From Tannerellaceae bacterium (GTDB lineage Bacteria > Bacteroidota > Bacteroidia > Bacteroidales > Tannerellaceae): a DNA stretch of 64,000 bases. Below, in pieces: positions 27,346 to 36,050 of the stretch (positions within the stretch are counted from its first letter, which is position 1; each line of letters starts with the position of its first letter). The position numbers and the translations under genes were made by a program. The DNA lies in contig JAIRPK010000030.1 in the NCBI GenBank assembly GCA_031257015.1, positions 1 through 64,000 on the forward strand, read 5' to 3'. The notes beneath the pieces are model-generated. The model saw only the letters and a list, made by a program, of their open reading frames with translations. It was not told the DNA's origin and searched no databases.

Positions 27346-27783
27346 TTGACTATTCTTGTCATATCGCTTATAACGCTCGGTGTCCTCGCTGCCTTCCTGT
27401 CCTTCTTTCGCGCCCGCCAGAAGGGTCAAGCCACAGGCAATGAATGTACCCGTCATGCTGGTGAATCCCCCGAAGGCTGCTGCGGTCGTCATGCAACATG
27501 CGAACGCGCCCACCTTCTCTCTGCCTCCGCCTCCTCTGCCGACGGGCAGGGCATAGACTATTACGAGGATGAAGAGCTAGACCGCTTCCAGTCCTTCGCC
27601 CCCGACAAGTACACGGAAGACGACGTCGAAGAGTTCCGTCAAATCCTCATCACCATGCGGGCTGATGAAGTTGCCGGATGGCTCCGAAGCCTCCGCCTCC
27701 GCAATATTCCCCTCCCAACAGCAGTTCGCGACGAAGCTTTGCAAATCATTTCCCTCCACAACGAACACAAACCAAAACAATGA
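27346..27783 (+). CDS. Small membrane-anchored protein next to a metal ABC permease
   Basis: The frame is open from ATG 27289, but that ATG lies inside the terminator stem at 27283-27323, so translation more likely starts downstream, for example at TTG 27346 (145 residues). The protein has one N-terminal membrane helix (LTILVISLITLGVLAAFLSFF), a cysteine-histidine motif (GCCGRHATCER), an acidic stretch and a helical C terminus. It ends with an ATGA overlap into the ABC permease. I recognise a conserved hypothetical family without assigned function. The CCGRHxxC pattern suggests metal binding. Confidence 0.65.
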   Translation: MTILVISLITLGVLAAFLSFFRARQKGQATGNECTRHAGESPEGCCGRHATCERAHLLSASASSADGQGIDYYEDEELDRFQSFAPDKYTEDDVEEFRQILITMRADEVAGWLRSLRLRNIPLPTAVRDEALQIISLHNEHKPKQ

Positions 27784-28589
27784 TAGAAATACTACAATAC
27801 ACTTTCTTTCAGTACTCCCTGCTGGGGAGCTTTTTCACAGCCGTCGCCTGCGGGATAGTCGGCTCCTACATAGTAGCGCGGCGGCTGCTTTTCATAAGCG
27901 GCGGCATTACTCATGCTTCTTTCGGGGGTGTAGGCTTGGGCTTTTACCTCGGCGTCAACCCTCTGCTAACGGCCGTATTCTTTTCTGTTCTCTCTGCCTT
28001 CGGTGTCGAATGGATGAGCCGTTCCCACCAGGTGCGCGAAGATTCGGCAATAGCCTGCATCTGGTCGTTAGGGATGGCGCTTGGCATCCTCTTCGTTTAT
28101 TTAACGCCCGGCTATTCTCCCAACCTCTCTGCCTACCTTTTCGGCAACATACTGAGCATCTCCGCATCCGACCTGCTGGCAATGGGCTTGCTCGCCGTCG
28201 TTTTGACCGTCCTCTTCTCCCTGTTCCTGAAAACAGTCCTGTACATATCTTTCGACAGCGACTTTGCGCGAACCCAGCGCCTCCCCGTTGCTTTCGTCGA
28301 GTATGCAATGTCCTTTTTTATTGCCCTTACCATTGTTTTCTCCATCCGCATGGTGGGGATCATGCTCCTTATGAGTATGCTGACCATGCCGCAGATTATT
28401 GTCAACATATTCACGTCGAACTTCAGGCGAATGATTCTGTGCAGTATCGGTGTCGGCTTTTTGGCCTGCCTGGCCGGTCTGGCCGGCTCTTACTTCCTGG
28501 ATGTGCCGTCGGGCGCTTTCATCGTTATTGTTCTGGTTGTCCTTTTTCTGCTGGCTCGACTCCTGACCGTCTTCAAAGGCAGGAAATAA
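27780..28589 (+). CDS. Metal ABC transporter permease, ABC-3 family (ZnuB/MntB type)
   Basis: A 269-residue integral membrane protein starting at ATG 27780, which overlaps the previous stop as ATGA. It has about eight hydrophobic helices. The family signature ARRLLFISGGITHASFGGVGLG and MSMLTMPQIIVNIFTSNF are visible. Such permeases import Zn, Mn or Fe with an ATPase and a binding lipoprotein. Neither partner is encoded nearby in this window. Confidence 0.88.
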   Translation: MIEILQYTFFQYSLLGSFFTAVACGIVGSYIVARRLLFISGGITHASFGGVGLGFYLGVNPLLTAVFFSVLSAFGVEWMSRSHQVREDSAIACIWSLGMALGILFVYLTPGYSPNLSAYLFGNILSISASDLLAMGLLAVVLTVLFSLFLKTVLYISFDSDFARTQRLPVAFVEYAMSFFIALTIVFSIRMVGIMLLMSMLTMPQIIVNIFTSNFRRMILCSIGVGFLACLAGLAGSYFLDVPSGAFIVIVLVVLFLLARLLTVFKGRK

Positions 28590-28870
28590 ACACAGGAGCC
28601 TCCACTGCCGCCCTCTTTTCGCATCCTGGCATCGCCCGCCCGTTGTTTCGATGTTTCCCTTGCAGGGCGGACTGTTAAGCATGAAGCCACCAATACTCAA
28701 AATCTTTAGCATCCAGCTCACTGTCTCCGGTTTTCAGCCTATTGTTCTCGTTTGACACTCTGCGTGTCTTGCAACATCCTCGGAACGCCATGCGATGCCC
28801 TCAGGAACTAAAATCCCAAAACAAAAGGGCGCTTCCAGGAAACTGTATATTCAAGGCTTACTACAAAAGC

Positions 28871-28905
28871 GAAATGCCCATTTTACTTGAGTAAATGGGC
28901 ATTTC
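28871..28905. terminator. Convergent terminator hairpin
   Basis: GAAATGCCCATTT (28871-28883) pairs perfectly with AAATGGGCATTTC (28893-28905). Confidence 0.7.
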
Positions 28906-28909
28906 ATCT

Positions 28910-28937
28910 AAAGAGCGAACCTAAGAAAACGCTCTTT
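28910..28937 (+). terminator. Second hairpin of the convergent terminator
   Basis: AAAGAGCG (28910-28917) pairs with CGCTCTTT (28930-28937), followed by further Ts on the plus strand. Confidence 0.55.
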
Positions 28938-28954
28938 TTAGCAGTTCTCCAAAG

Positions 28955-30334
28955 CTAGAAGCTCTCCTCAAACACTCCCATCTCGGCGATGGCCGGCGGT
29001 GCCGTTGATTCGAGGATGACAATCTTCACCTTTGTTCCCCTTACCGGCTCAAAGCGGTGCACCTTAATCCTCCTGTCGTTCTCGGCGGTGACAATGGTCG
29101 TCCATTCCCCGTCCTTTTCGTACATGAGAGAATATTTGCGGATGCACTTGCGCGTGTCATAGACGGTAATAACGTTGAATGAACGGTATGACGGGAAGTT
29201 GATTTCCAGCCACGGTTCCGCCGTCTCCGGATTCGCCTCCCATGCAGTGCGGTAATTATCATCGTTGCCGAAATCCATGATCATCATGTCGTCGCTCCAG
29301 CTGGAGTTGGCGGGTTGCCTCTTGGCGATGTTGGCGCTGATGATCGGCTTGTCGAAATCGGGCAGGGCAGGGTAGGGGAGGTCGTCCTTCCACAGTTCGC
29401 CAATCTTCCTGAGCGCCGCCATGGCATTATCGTCAATCAATCCGTCGCGGTTCGGCGCCACGTTAAGTATAAAGTTGCAATAAGCCCCGTTGAGCGGTTC
29501 AAGATTGTCCTTCACCAGCGATGCAGGGTCTTTGACGGGCGCTTTTGGGAAAGTCTCCTTCCAGAACCAGTTTTTTTGAATCGGCAGGCAGGAGAGCGCC
29601 GGCAGTCTGTTCGCCTCCTTCTCAATATGCTGTCCTGCGCCCTGCTCGTAAGATTTGATGTCGGTGTAGAAGAGCATTTCTGCGGGATATTTGGCAGCGT
29701 TCAAATCCATGAGCAAACAGTTCGGCTGAAGCTTTTTCACGAGCCGATAGATTTCCTCAAAAGGGATCTCCTCGTAAGATATGCGCGACCATGGCGCATC
29801 CCATCCGTCGATGATTAAGGCGTCAATCTCGCCGTAGGCCGTGAGCAGCTCGGTGATCTGCGCCTTCACGAAATCAATATGCGAGCGGTTGATGAAGCCC
29901 GGGCGCAAGCGGTGATGCGTATCCAGGATGGAGAAGTAGAGCATCGTCCGCAATCCCTCCTTCCGGAAGGCATTGACATACTCCTCAACGACGTCGCGTT
30001 TAAGCGGGCTGTTCATCACATTGTAGTCCGTCGTCTTCGTCTTCCAGATGCAGAATCCGCTATGATGCTTTGCCGTCAGACATCCGTATTTCATCTTTGC
30101 CGCCCTGGCCGCCCTGGCCCATTGACTGCAATCCAGCTTTGCGGGGTTGAAGATAGCCGGCGAAGCGTCCGGGTCCGGCCAGTCATGATTGGTAAATGTC
30201 GGGATATTAAAATGAATAAACATTCCGAACTTCAGGTCTACAAAAGCCTGTTGAAGTTCCTTCAATTCCTTGCCGTTTATGTAAAGAGCTGCACAAAGCA
30301 GAACGGCTGTCGCTAAAAACTTTTTCATGTTCAT
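28955..30334 (-). CDS. Alpha-L-fucosidase, GH29, with C-terminal discoidin-like domain
   Basis: A 459-residue secreted glycosidase with signal peptide MNMKKFLATAVLLCAALYING. The GH29 barrel shows KFGMFIHFNIPTF, AKMKYGCLTAKHHSGFCIW and the nucleophile region EIDALIIDGWDAPW (Asp at about 176). The last 130 residues (EPWLEINFPSYRSFNVITVYDTRKCIRKYSL, APPAIAEMGVFEE) look like an F5/8 type C carbohydrate-binding domain. It is a single-gene transcript converging on the ABC permease. Confidence 0.88.
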   Translation of the reverse strand: MNMKKFLATAVLLCAALYINGKELKELQQAFVDLKFGMFIHFNIPTFTNHDWPDPDASPAIFNPAKLDCSQWARAARAAKMKYGCLTAKHHSGFCIWKTKTTDYNVMNSPLKRDVVEEYVNAFRKEGLRTMLYFSILDTHHRLRPGFINRSHIDFVKAQITELLTAYGEIDALIIDGWDAPWSRISYEEIPFEEIYRLVKKLQPNCLLMDLNAAKYPAEMLFYTDIKSYEQGAGQHIEKEANRLPALSCLPIQKNWFWKETFPKAPVKDPASLVKDNLEPLNGAYCNFILNVAPNRDGLIDDNAMAALRKIGELWKDDLPYPALPDFDKPIISANIAKRQPANSSWSDDMMIMDFGNDDNYRTAWEANPETAEPWLEINFPSYRSFNVITVYDTRKCIRKYSLMYEKDGEWTTIVTAENDRRIKVHRFEPVRGTKVKIVILESTAPPAIAEMGVFEESF

Positions 30335-30412
30335 AAGAAGTATAAGAGATTCAGTGCGAAGACAAAGAGCGCGAAAACCTGGAGCCGTCGCCTCTGCCTC
30401 CGCGATTTAAGT

Positions 30413-31213
30413 CTATTTGCTCGCTTTCAGCCCCCGGATGACAGCCGAAGTGAAGCCGGAAAGTTCCATCTCGTTCAATCCTCGGATAGTAATTCCGCCA
30501 GGCGTCGTGACGCGGTCAATCTCCTGTTCGGGATTGCTGCGATTGGCAAGCAGGAGTTCGACTGCCCCGCGGACGGTATTGACGACAATCTCCTGCGCCT
30601 CCTGCGGGTAGAAGCCCAGCTCCACGCCCCCCTCGATAGCGGCGCGGATGTAGCGGAAAGCAAAAGCGATGCCGCTGGAAGCCAGAGCCGTTCCGGCCAT
30701 CATCAGCCGCTCGTCAACAAGCATCGCCTTGCCCAGGTCGTCGAACAGGCCGAGCACTAGCGCCGTTTCCTCCTCCGTGGCATTGCATGTAGATACGAAA
30801 GTCATGCTGCTAAGCGCCTCGATGGCCGTGTTTGGAATGACGCGAAAGACAGGCGGCAGCGAGCGACGTCCGTCCCCCTCCTTGCTCAGGAACTCCCTCA
30901 GCTGTTCAAACGTAATTCCGGCAGCGACGGAGACGACTGTTTGGCGACTGTAATCCAGCGTCGGTTTTATTTCTTCGACCACGCCCTGCACCATCCAGGG
31001 CTTAACGGCGATGATAACAATGTCGGCCGTCCGTACCGCCGTTCGATTGTCGAGCGAGGTGCGAAACTCCCGGTTAAACTCCGTCAGCTTGTCGAGCGAC
31101 GCTTGCGAGCGGTCTGCGCACGTAATATCCGCCGCCGTCACGATTGTCCCCCTGGACAAGCCCTTGGCGATAGCCCCGCCAATATTTCCTGTTCCGATGA
31201 TAGTTATATTCAT
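30413..31213 (-). CDS. proC: Pyrroline-5-carboxylate reductase
   Basis: A 266-residue enzyme for the last step of proline synthesis. The start at 31213 gives MNITIIGTGNIGGAIAKGL, the Rossmann motif at the very N terminus; an earlier in-frame Met at 31297 lacks support. ADIVIIAVKPWMVQGVVEEI and the C-terminal VTTPGGITIRGLNEME signature are intact. It is apparently monocistronic, with a -7 box at 31256-31263. Confidence 0.95.
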   Translation of the reverse strand: MNITIIGTGNIGGAIAKGLSRGTIVTAADITCADRSQASLDKLTEFNREFRTSLDNRTAVRTADIVIIAVKPWMVQGVVEEIKPTLDYSRQTVVSVAAGITFEQLREFLSKEGDGRRSLPPVFRVIPNTAIEALSSMTFVSTCNATEEETALVLGLFDDLGKAMLVDERLMMAGTALASSGIAFAFRYIRAAIEGGVELGFYPQEAQEIVVNTVRGAVELLLANRSNPEQEIDRVTTPGGITIRGLNEMELSGFTSAVIRGLKASK

Positions 31214-31255
31214 TTGATTATTAATTAATAAAAGTTTACTTTTTTGATACCTCCG

Positions 31256-31263
31256 CAAAGATA
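31256..31263 (-). promoter_or_regulatory. -7 box upstream of proC
   Basis: TATCTTTG on the minus strand, 43 bp upstream of the proC start. Confidence 0.5.
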
Positions 31264-31605
31264 GCGTTTTAGGCATAAGAGTTGCGCCCTGCTGCACAGC
31301 CCCGCCAGCCGTTCAGTCCGGTGTTTTTGCTTCGTCGCGCCCCTCGGCAGACAGACGTGCATGGCCGGCTTTCCAGACATTTTTCACGATATGGATTTAC
31401 ACTGTTGCCAATCAATTCCGGATGCAGCTGTGAAATATATACAATGGTTCGGAGGTTCGAGATTAAAAAAATGCAAGTCGTAGATTAAGAGCGAATCCCA
31501 TTGGTGCGTTTCGCGTTTCATTTTCACGATGGCGACAAGCATGAAACGGCGATGGCTCGAATAATTTAAATACATGCCCTGTGTCTTTGCGCCTTCGTTT
31601 TTCGA
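31264..31605. other. Unassigned gap between proC and array C
   Basis: I see no gene, RNA or repeat in this stretch beyond the proC promoter region at its left end. Confidence 0.5.
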
Positions 31606-32203
31606 TTCCCCTTTGAGGGAACGGCTCCCGAAAATTTTCATGACGTTTTCCCCTCTTGTGGAATGTCTCCCGAAAAAATAATGAACCATTCCCCTTTGAG
31701 GGAATGCCTCCCGAAAATTTTCATGACGTTTTCCCCCTTGGGTGAAAGTCTCCCGAAAAAATCATGAACCATTCCCCTTTGAGGGAACGCCTCCCGAAAA
31801 TTTACATGACGTTTTCCCCCTTGGTGGAATGTCTCCCGAAAAAATCATGAACCATTCCCCTTTGAGGGAACGGCTCCCGAAAATTTTCATGACGTTTTCC
31901 CCCCTGGTGGAACGCCTCCCGAAAAAATCATGAACCATTTCCCTTTGAGGGAACGGTTCCCGAAAATTAGCATGACGTTTTCCCCCTTGGTGGAATGCCT
32001 CCCGAAAAAATAATGAACCATTCCCCTTTGAGGGAACGGCTCCCGAAAATTTTCATGACGTTTTCCCCCTTGGTGGAATGTCTCCCGAAAAAATAATGAA
32101 CCATTCCCCTTTGAGGGAACGCCTCCCGAAAATTAGCATGACGTTTTCCCCTCTGGGTGAAAGTCTCCCGAAAAAATAATGAACCATTCCCCTTTGAGGA
32201 TGA
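31606..32203. repeat. Tandem array C: seven 83-bp units plus partial
   Basis: The landmark CTTTGAGG recurs at 31611, 31694, 31777, 31860, 31943, 32026, 32109 and 32192, exactly 83 bp each time. Each unit is a dimer of two related halves: one of about 42 bp (TTCCCCTTTGAGGGAA, CTCCCGAAAATTTTC) and one of about 41 bp (CCCCCTTGGTGGAATG, CTCCCGAAAAAATAATG). The first half contains the hairpin TTCCC-N4-GAGGGAA. The frame across 31742-31933 is a by-product, not a gene. Confidence 0.95.
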
Positions 32204-32360
32204 GCACGAACCCGCAACGGTTTGAAGGATTAAAATAGAGGTTTCGCATCCCCGTATCCTCCTTCATTCCCTAAAAAACATTAATTTCATCCGCCGGATA
32301 GTTTATTCGCCCCCTCTGTCTGTATATTATGTACAAGTGTAATTAAATATCGTAAGTATC

Positions 32361-35300
32361 ATGAATCAAAAATTTAAACGTACCATTTTATCGCGCTGCA
32401 CGCATCTGATTGCGTTCTTGCTGATGTCGGCAAGCCTGTTTGCTCAGGTCTCGCTCGATGTAAAGAACAGGAGTATAAAGGATGCGCTTTCGGAAATCGA
32501 ACGCAGCAGCAGTTATAGTTTTTTCTTCACGGACAAGCTGAAGGATATGGACAAGAAAGTTTCCGTCCGCGTAGCCAATGAGTCTATCGAAAAAACTCTC
32601 AACCTCTTGCTGGATGGAACAAGCATAGCCTACCACAAGCAAGATGCCAATCTGTACTTGCTCGCTCCCAAGGGCGTATCGACCAAGGAAACGCCGGACA
32701 GCAAGCAATCCAACCAGGCTCGGAGATATTCCGGCGTCGTGGTTGACGAAAAAGGCGAGCCGGTTATCGGCGCCAACGTCATAGTCAAGGGCGCCACCGG
32801 CTCCGGAACAATCACGGACATAGACGGAAAGTTTGCGCTCAACGTATCGCAGGGCACAACGCTAGTCGTGTCCTACATCGGGTTCAGCAGCGTGGAGATC
32901 ATTGCCGGCAGCCAGACCGACTTGAAGATCACCATGCGTGAAGATTCCGAGCTGCTTGGCGAAGTTGTCGTCGTCGGTTACGGTACGCAGAAGAAAGCAC
33001 ACCTCTCCGGCGCGGTCAGCACCATTTCGAGCAAGCAAATGGAGAACCGCCCCGTAATCAATGCCAACGCGGCCTTGCAGGGACTGGCGCCGAACGTCAA
33101 CATCCGTCTGTCGAGCGGTAATCCGACGCAGGCGCCTGAAATCAACGTGCGCGGCTATACGTCCATCAATGGCGGCTCGGCTCTTATCCTTGTAGATAAC
33201 GTGCCGATGACTCCCGAAGAGTTCGGTCGCATAAATCCTGCGGACATAGAGAGCGTATCGGTATTGAAGGATGCCGCATCAGCTGCAATATACGGAGCGC
33301 GTGCCGCCTTCGGTGTAATCCTTGTTACGACAAAGACCGCCAAGAGCGAGAAGCTCGAAATCTCCGCCGACGTTAACTACGCCTACCGTTCGGAGATAAA
33401 CTACTTCAAGTACGATATGGATCTTGTCAACTTCATGGAGGTTATCAACCTCGTCGGAGGAGACGGCTCATATACGGCTGCACAAATAGACTATGCCCGT
33501 CAGCGCATGAAAGACCCGTCGCTTCCAGAGATACGTATGCCGGGCGACCCGAAATATCCATCGCTCGACGCCGAGAACCGGTATGACTACTACGCCATGA
33601 CCGACTGGCATGAGCTGTACACCAATCCCTCGCCCATGACCCTGAACGCTAACGTAAGCATCGGGCAACGCAACGAGCGGATGAACTTCATGACCAGCGC
33701 CGCCATCCTCTCCAACGACGGAATGTACGTGGGCGAAAAACCCTACAAGCGTTACAACATCCGCTCCGGAGGTAATTATAAACTCTTCAAGTGGTGGACA
33801 GTCGGAGCCAACATCACCTACAACCGCTCCGAATGGGACACGCCCTATACCGTCGGGACATCAGGTGCAAACGGAACCATCCCCTCCCTCGCCGGCATGT
33901 ACATCAAGAACCCGCCGAAAAACCCCGATGGAACATGGACTGAATCAGGAGGAGGACTTGGCGAACTCCTGGACGGCGGTCGCTGGGTACGCAAGCAGAA
34001 CGACACGCAGTTCACGTTCAATACGACCTTCGACGTAATCAAGGATATATTCACAATCAAGGCCGATGCCAACATCCGCCTATATAACGAGAACCGTGAC
34101 TCATGGCAGCTCTCCATCGCCAACTCTCGCTCGCCGGGCCGCATCGACTATGCCCACCCGACATCAGTAACATACGAAGGAAAAGAAGACATGCTTACAA
34201 CCATGAACCTCTACGGCGACTTCCACAAAACCTTCGCCGGAAAGCACTTCGTCCAAGCCCTCGCCGGATTCAACCAGGAGCACACCTCCAAGTCCAACAC
34301 ATGGGTAAGCCAGCAAGGACTGATAAGCGAAAACTACCCCTCTCTCGTGCTCGCAACCGGCTCCATAACCAGAAGCCAGAGCAAATCAGCCCTCTCGCTT
34401 CGCGGCGTCTTCGGCAGGCTGAACTACACCTTTAATAACAAATATATCGCCGAGTTCAACGGACGCTATGACGGCACATCACGCTTCGCACAGGGGCGCC
34501 GCTTCGGCTTCTTCCCCTCCGCAACAGGCGCATACCTCATCAGCAACGAGAAATTCTTCGAGGCCGTAAGGGAAACCCTCCCCATCAGCTTCCTCAAGCT
34601 CCGCGCCTCCTACGGCTCGCTTGGCAACCAGGGAAAGCCAACCGAAGGCTATTACCCCTACTTCTCCACAATGGCCAACCCCTCAGAGGTAAACATGTTC
34701 ATCGACGGCAGCCGACCACTCGGCATCAAACGCCCAGACGGTGAAGCCGCCGGCAATCTTACATGGGAAGCCGTGCGCACCATCAACTTCGGAGCCAATA
34801 TCGGACTGCTCAACGACCGCCTCTCCATCGAGTTCGACCGCTATACGCGCTACACCGAAGGAATGTTGGCGCCCGCCAAGGCCATCCCCGCACAGTTCGG
34901 AGCCGATGTCGCCAGAAGCAACGCAGCAGACCTCAAAACGCAGGGATGGGAACTCGACATCACATGGCGCGACGAAACCAAGCTCGCAGGATCTCCGCTG
35001 AACTACTCCGTCCGCTTCATGCTTTCCGACGCACGCGCATGGATAACCAAATACGACAACCCCGACAAGCTCCTTAACACCAGCATCTCCAACCCTACAT
35101 ACTACGAAGGCCAGGAAATAGGCGAAATATGGGGCTTTGAAGTACCTGGCCTCTTCAAATCAAAAGAAGAAGCAGACCTCTGGTGGGACCAAACACCCAT
35201 ACAACACCCCGCACGCACAGAACTGACCGCCGGCGACATGAAATTCAACGACCTCAACGGCGACGGAGTCATCAACAAAGGCAAAGGCACAGTTGACGAC

Positions 35301-35870
35301 CCAGGCGACCGCCGCATCATAGGCAACACCGCCTCACGCTACCCGTACAGCATCGATCTCAGCGCCAGCTGGCGAGGCTTCGACATCCGCGCCTTCCTCC
35401 AGGGCGTAGGCAAGCGCGACTGGTACCCTGAAAACGCCAACTCCAACTGGTGGTACACCGAGAAAAACCCATACGTAGAGTTCTGGAGTTCCTACCTCAC
35501 AACATGGCGCACACCATCCATATACATCCGCGACCACTGGACGCCCGAAAACCCCGACGGCTACTACCCACGCATGTTCCACCGCTCGGCACAAAACGCC
35601 AACACAGCAGAATGGATGAACGCCAACACACGATACATGCAAGACGCCTCCTACCTCCGCCTGAAAAACGTCACCCTCGGCTATACGCTTCCCGAAAAGT
35701 TGACCGGCAAGGCAGGCATCAGCCGACTCCGCGTTTATTTCAGCGGCGAAAACCTATGGACATGGAGCCATCTCTTCGTGGACGCCATTGATCCTGAAAC
35801 CCTGGGCGACAACTACTCCACATACGCAATGCAGAAAATATTCTCACTCGGACTGAATATTAATTTCTAA
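32361..35870 (+). CDS. SusC/RagA-type TonB-dependent receptor with STN signalling domain
   Basis: A 1169-residue outer-membrane importer for oligosaccharides. The signal peptide ends near ASLFAQ. Residues 30-102 are an STN domain (VSLDVKNRSIKDALSEIERSSSYSF...). Residues 122-205 are a carboxypeptidase-regulatory-like domain (SGVVVDEKGEPVIGANV). Then come the TonB box and plug (LGEVVVVGYGTQKK, DVESVSVLKDAASAAIYGARAA-type motif) and the barrel, ending KIFSLGLNINF. The STN domain marks receptors that signal through an anti-sigma factor, matching the ECF sigma/FecR pair at 42.9-44.5 kb. It forms an operon with SusD. Confidence 0.95.
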   Translation: MNQKFKRTILSRCTHLIAFLLMSASLFAQVSLDVKNRSIKDALSEIERSSSYSFFFTDKLKDMDKKVSVRVANESIEKTLNLLLDGTSIAYHKQDANLYLLAPKGVSTKETPDSKQSNQARRYSGVVVDEKGEPVIGANVIVKGATGSGTITDIDGKFALNVSQGTTLVVSYIGFSSVEIIAGSQTDLKITMREDSELLGEVVVVGYGTQKKAHLSGAVSTISSKQMENRPVINANAALQGLAPNVNIRLSSGNPTQAPEINVRGYTSINGGSALILVDNVPMTPEEFGRINPADIESVSVLKDAASAAIYGARAAFGVILVTTKTAKSEKLEISADVNYAYRSEINYFKYDMDLVNFMEVINLVGGDGSYTAAQIDYARQRMKDPSLPEIRMPGDPKYPSLDAENRYDYYAMTDWHELYTNPSPMTLNANVSIGQRNERMNFMTSAAILSNDGMYVGEKPYKRYNIRSGGNYKLFKWWTVGANITYNRSEWDTPYTVGTSGANGTIPSLAGMYIKNPPKNPDGTWTESGGGLGELLDGGRWVRKQNDTQFTFNTTFDVIKDIFTIKADANIRLYNENRDSWQLSIANSRSPGRIDYAHPTSVTYEGKEDMLTTMNLYGDFHKTFAGKHFVQALAGFNQEHTSKSNTWVSQQGLISENYPSLVLATGSITRSQSKSALSLRGVFGRLNYTFNNKYIAEFNGRYDGTSRFAQGRRFGFFPSATGAYLISNEKFFEAVRETLPISFLKLRASYGSLGNQGKPTEGYYPYFSTMANPSEVNMFIDGSRPLGIKRPDGEAAGNLTWEAVRTINFGANIGLLNDRLSIEFDRYTRYTEGMLAPAKAIPAQFGADVARSNAADLKTQGWELDITWRDETKLAGSPLNYSVRFMLSDARAWITKYDNPDKLLNTSISNPTYYEGQEIGEIWGFEVPGLFKSKEEADLWWDQTPIQHPARTELTAGDMKFNDLNGDGVINKGKGTVDDPGDRRIIGNTASRYPYSIDLSASWRGFDIRAFLQGVGKRDWYPENANSNWWYTEKNPYVEFWSSYLTTWRTPSIYIRDHWTPENPDGYYPRMFHRSAQNANTAEWMNANTRYMQDASYLRLKNVTLGYTLPEKLTGKAGISRLRVYFSGENLWTWSHLFVDAIDPETLGDNYSTYAMQKIFSLGLNINF

Positions 35871-36050
35871 ACAGATATATGAAAAGCAAGGCAACAACAG
35901 CCCCACAGCCCGGAAACACACCCCCAACAAAGTACACACAGTACCCCGCCCGAAGCACACACCGTACCCTGCACGCGGGAAGCACAGTACCCAAACCCGG
36001 ACAACAGGAGCAACACAGCCCGCATCATATACATTAATAAATAATAAGAC

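Larger units (their letters stand above)
28590..28954. other. Convergent gap between the ABC permease and the GH29 gene
   Basis: No gene or array is visible. It contains two hairpins (28871-28905 and 28910-28937) that serve as terminators for the converging transcripts. Confidence 0.6.

Noticed and set aside
31742..31933. Short frame encoding NHEPFPFEGTPP-like repeats
   Set aside because: It lies entirely in array C and only reflects the 83-bp repeat.
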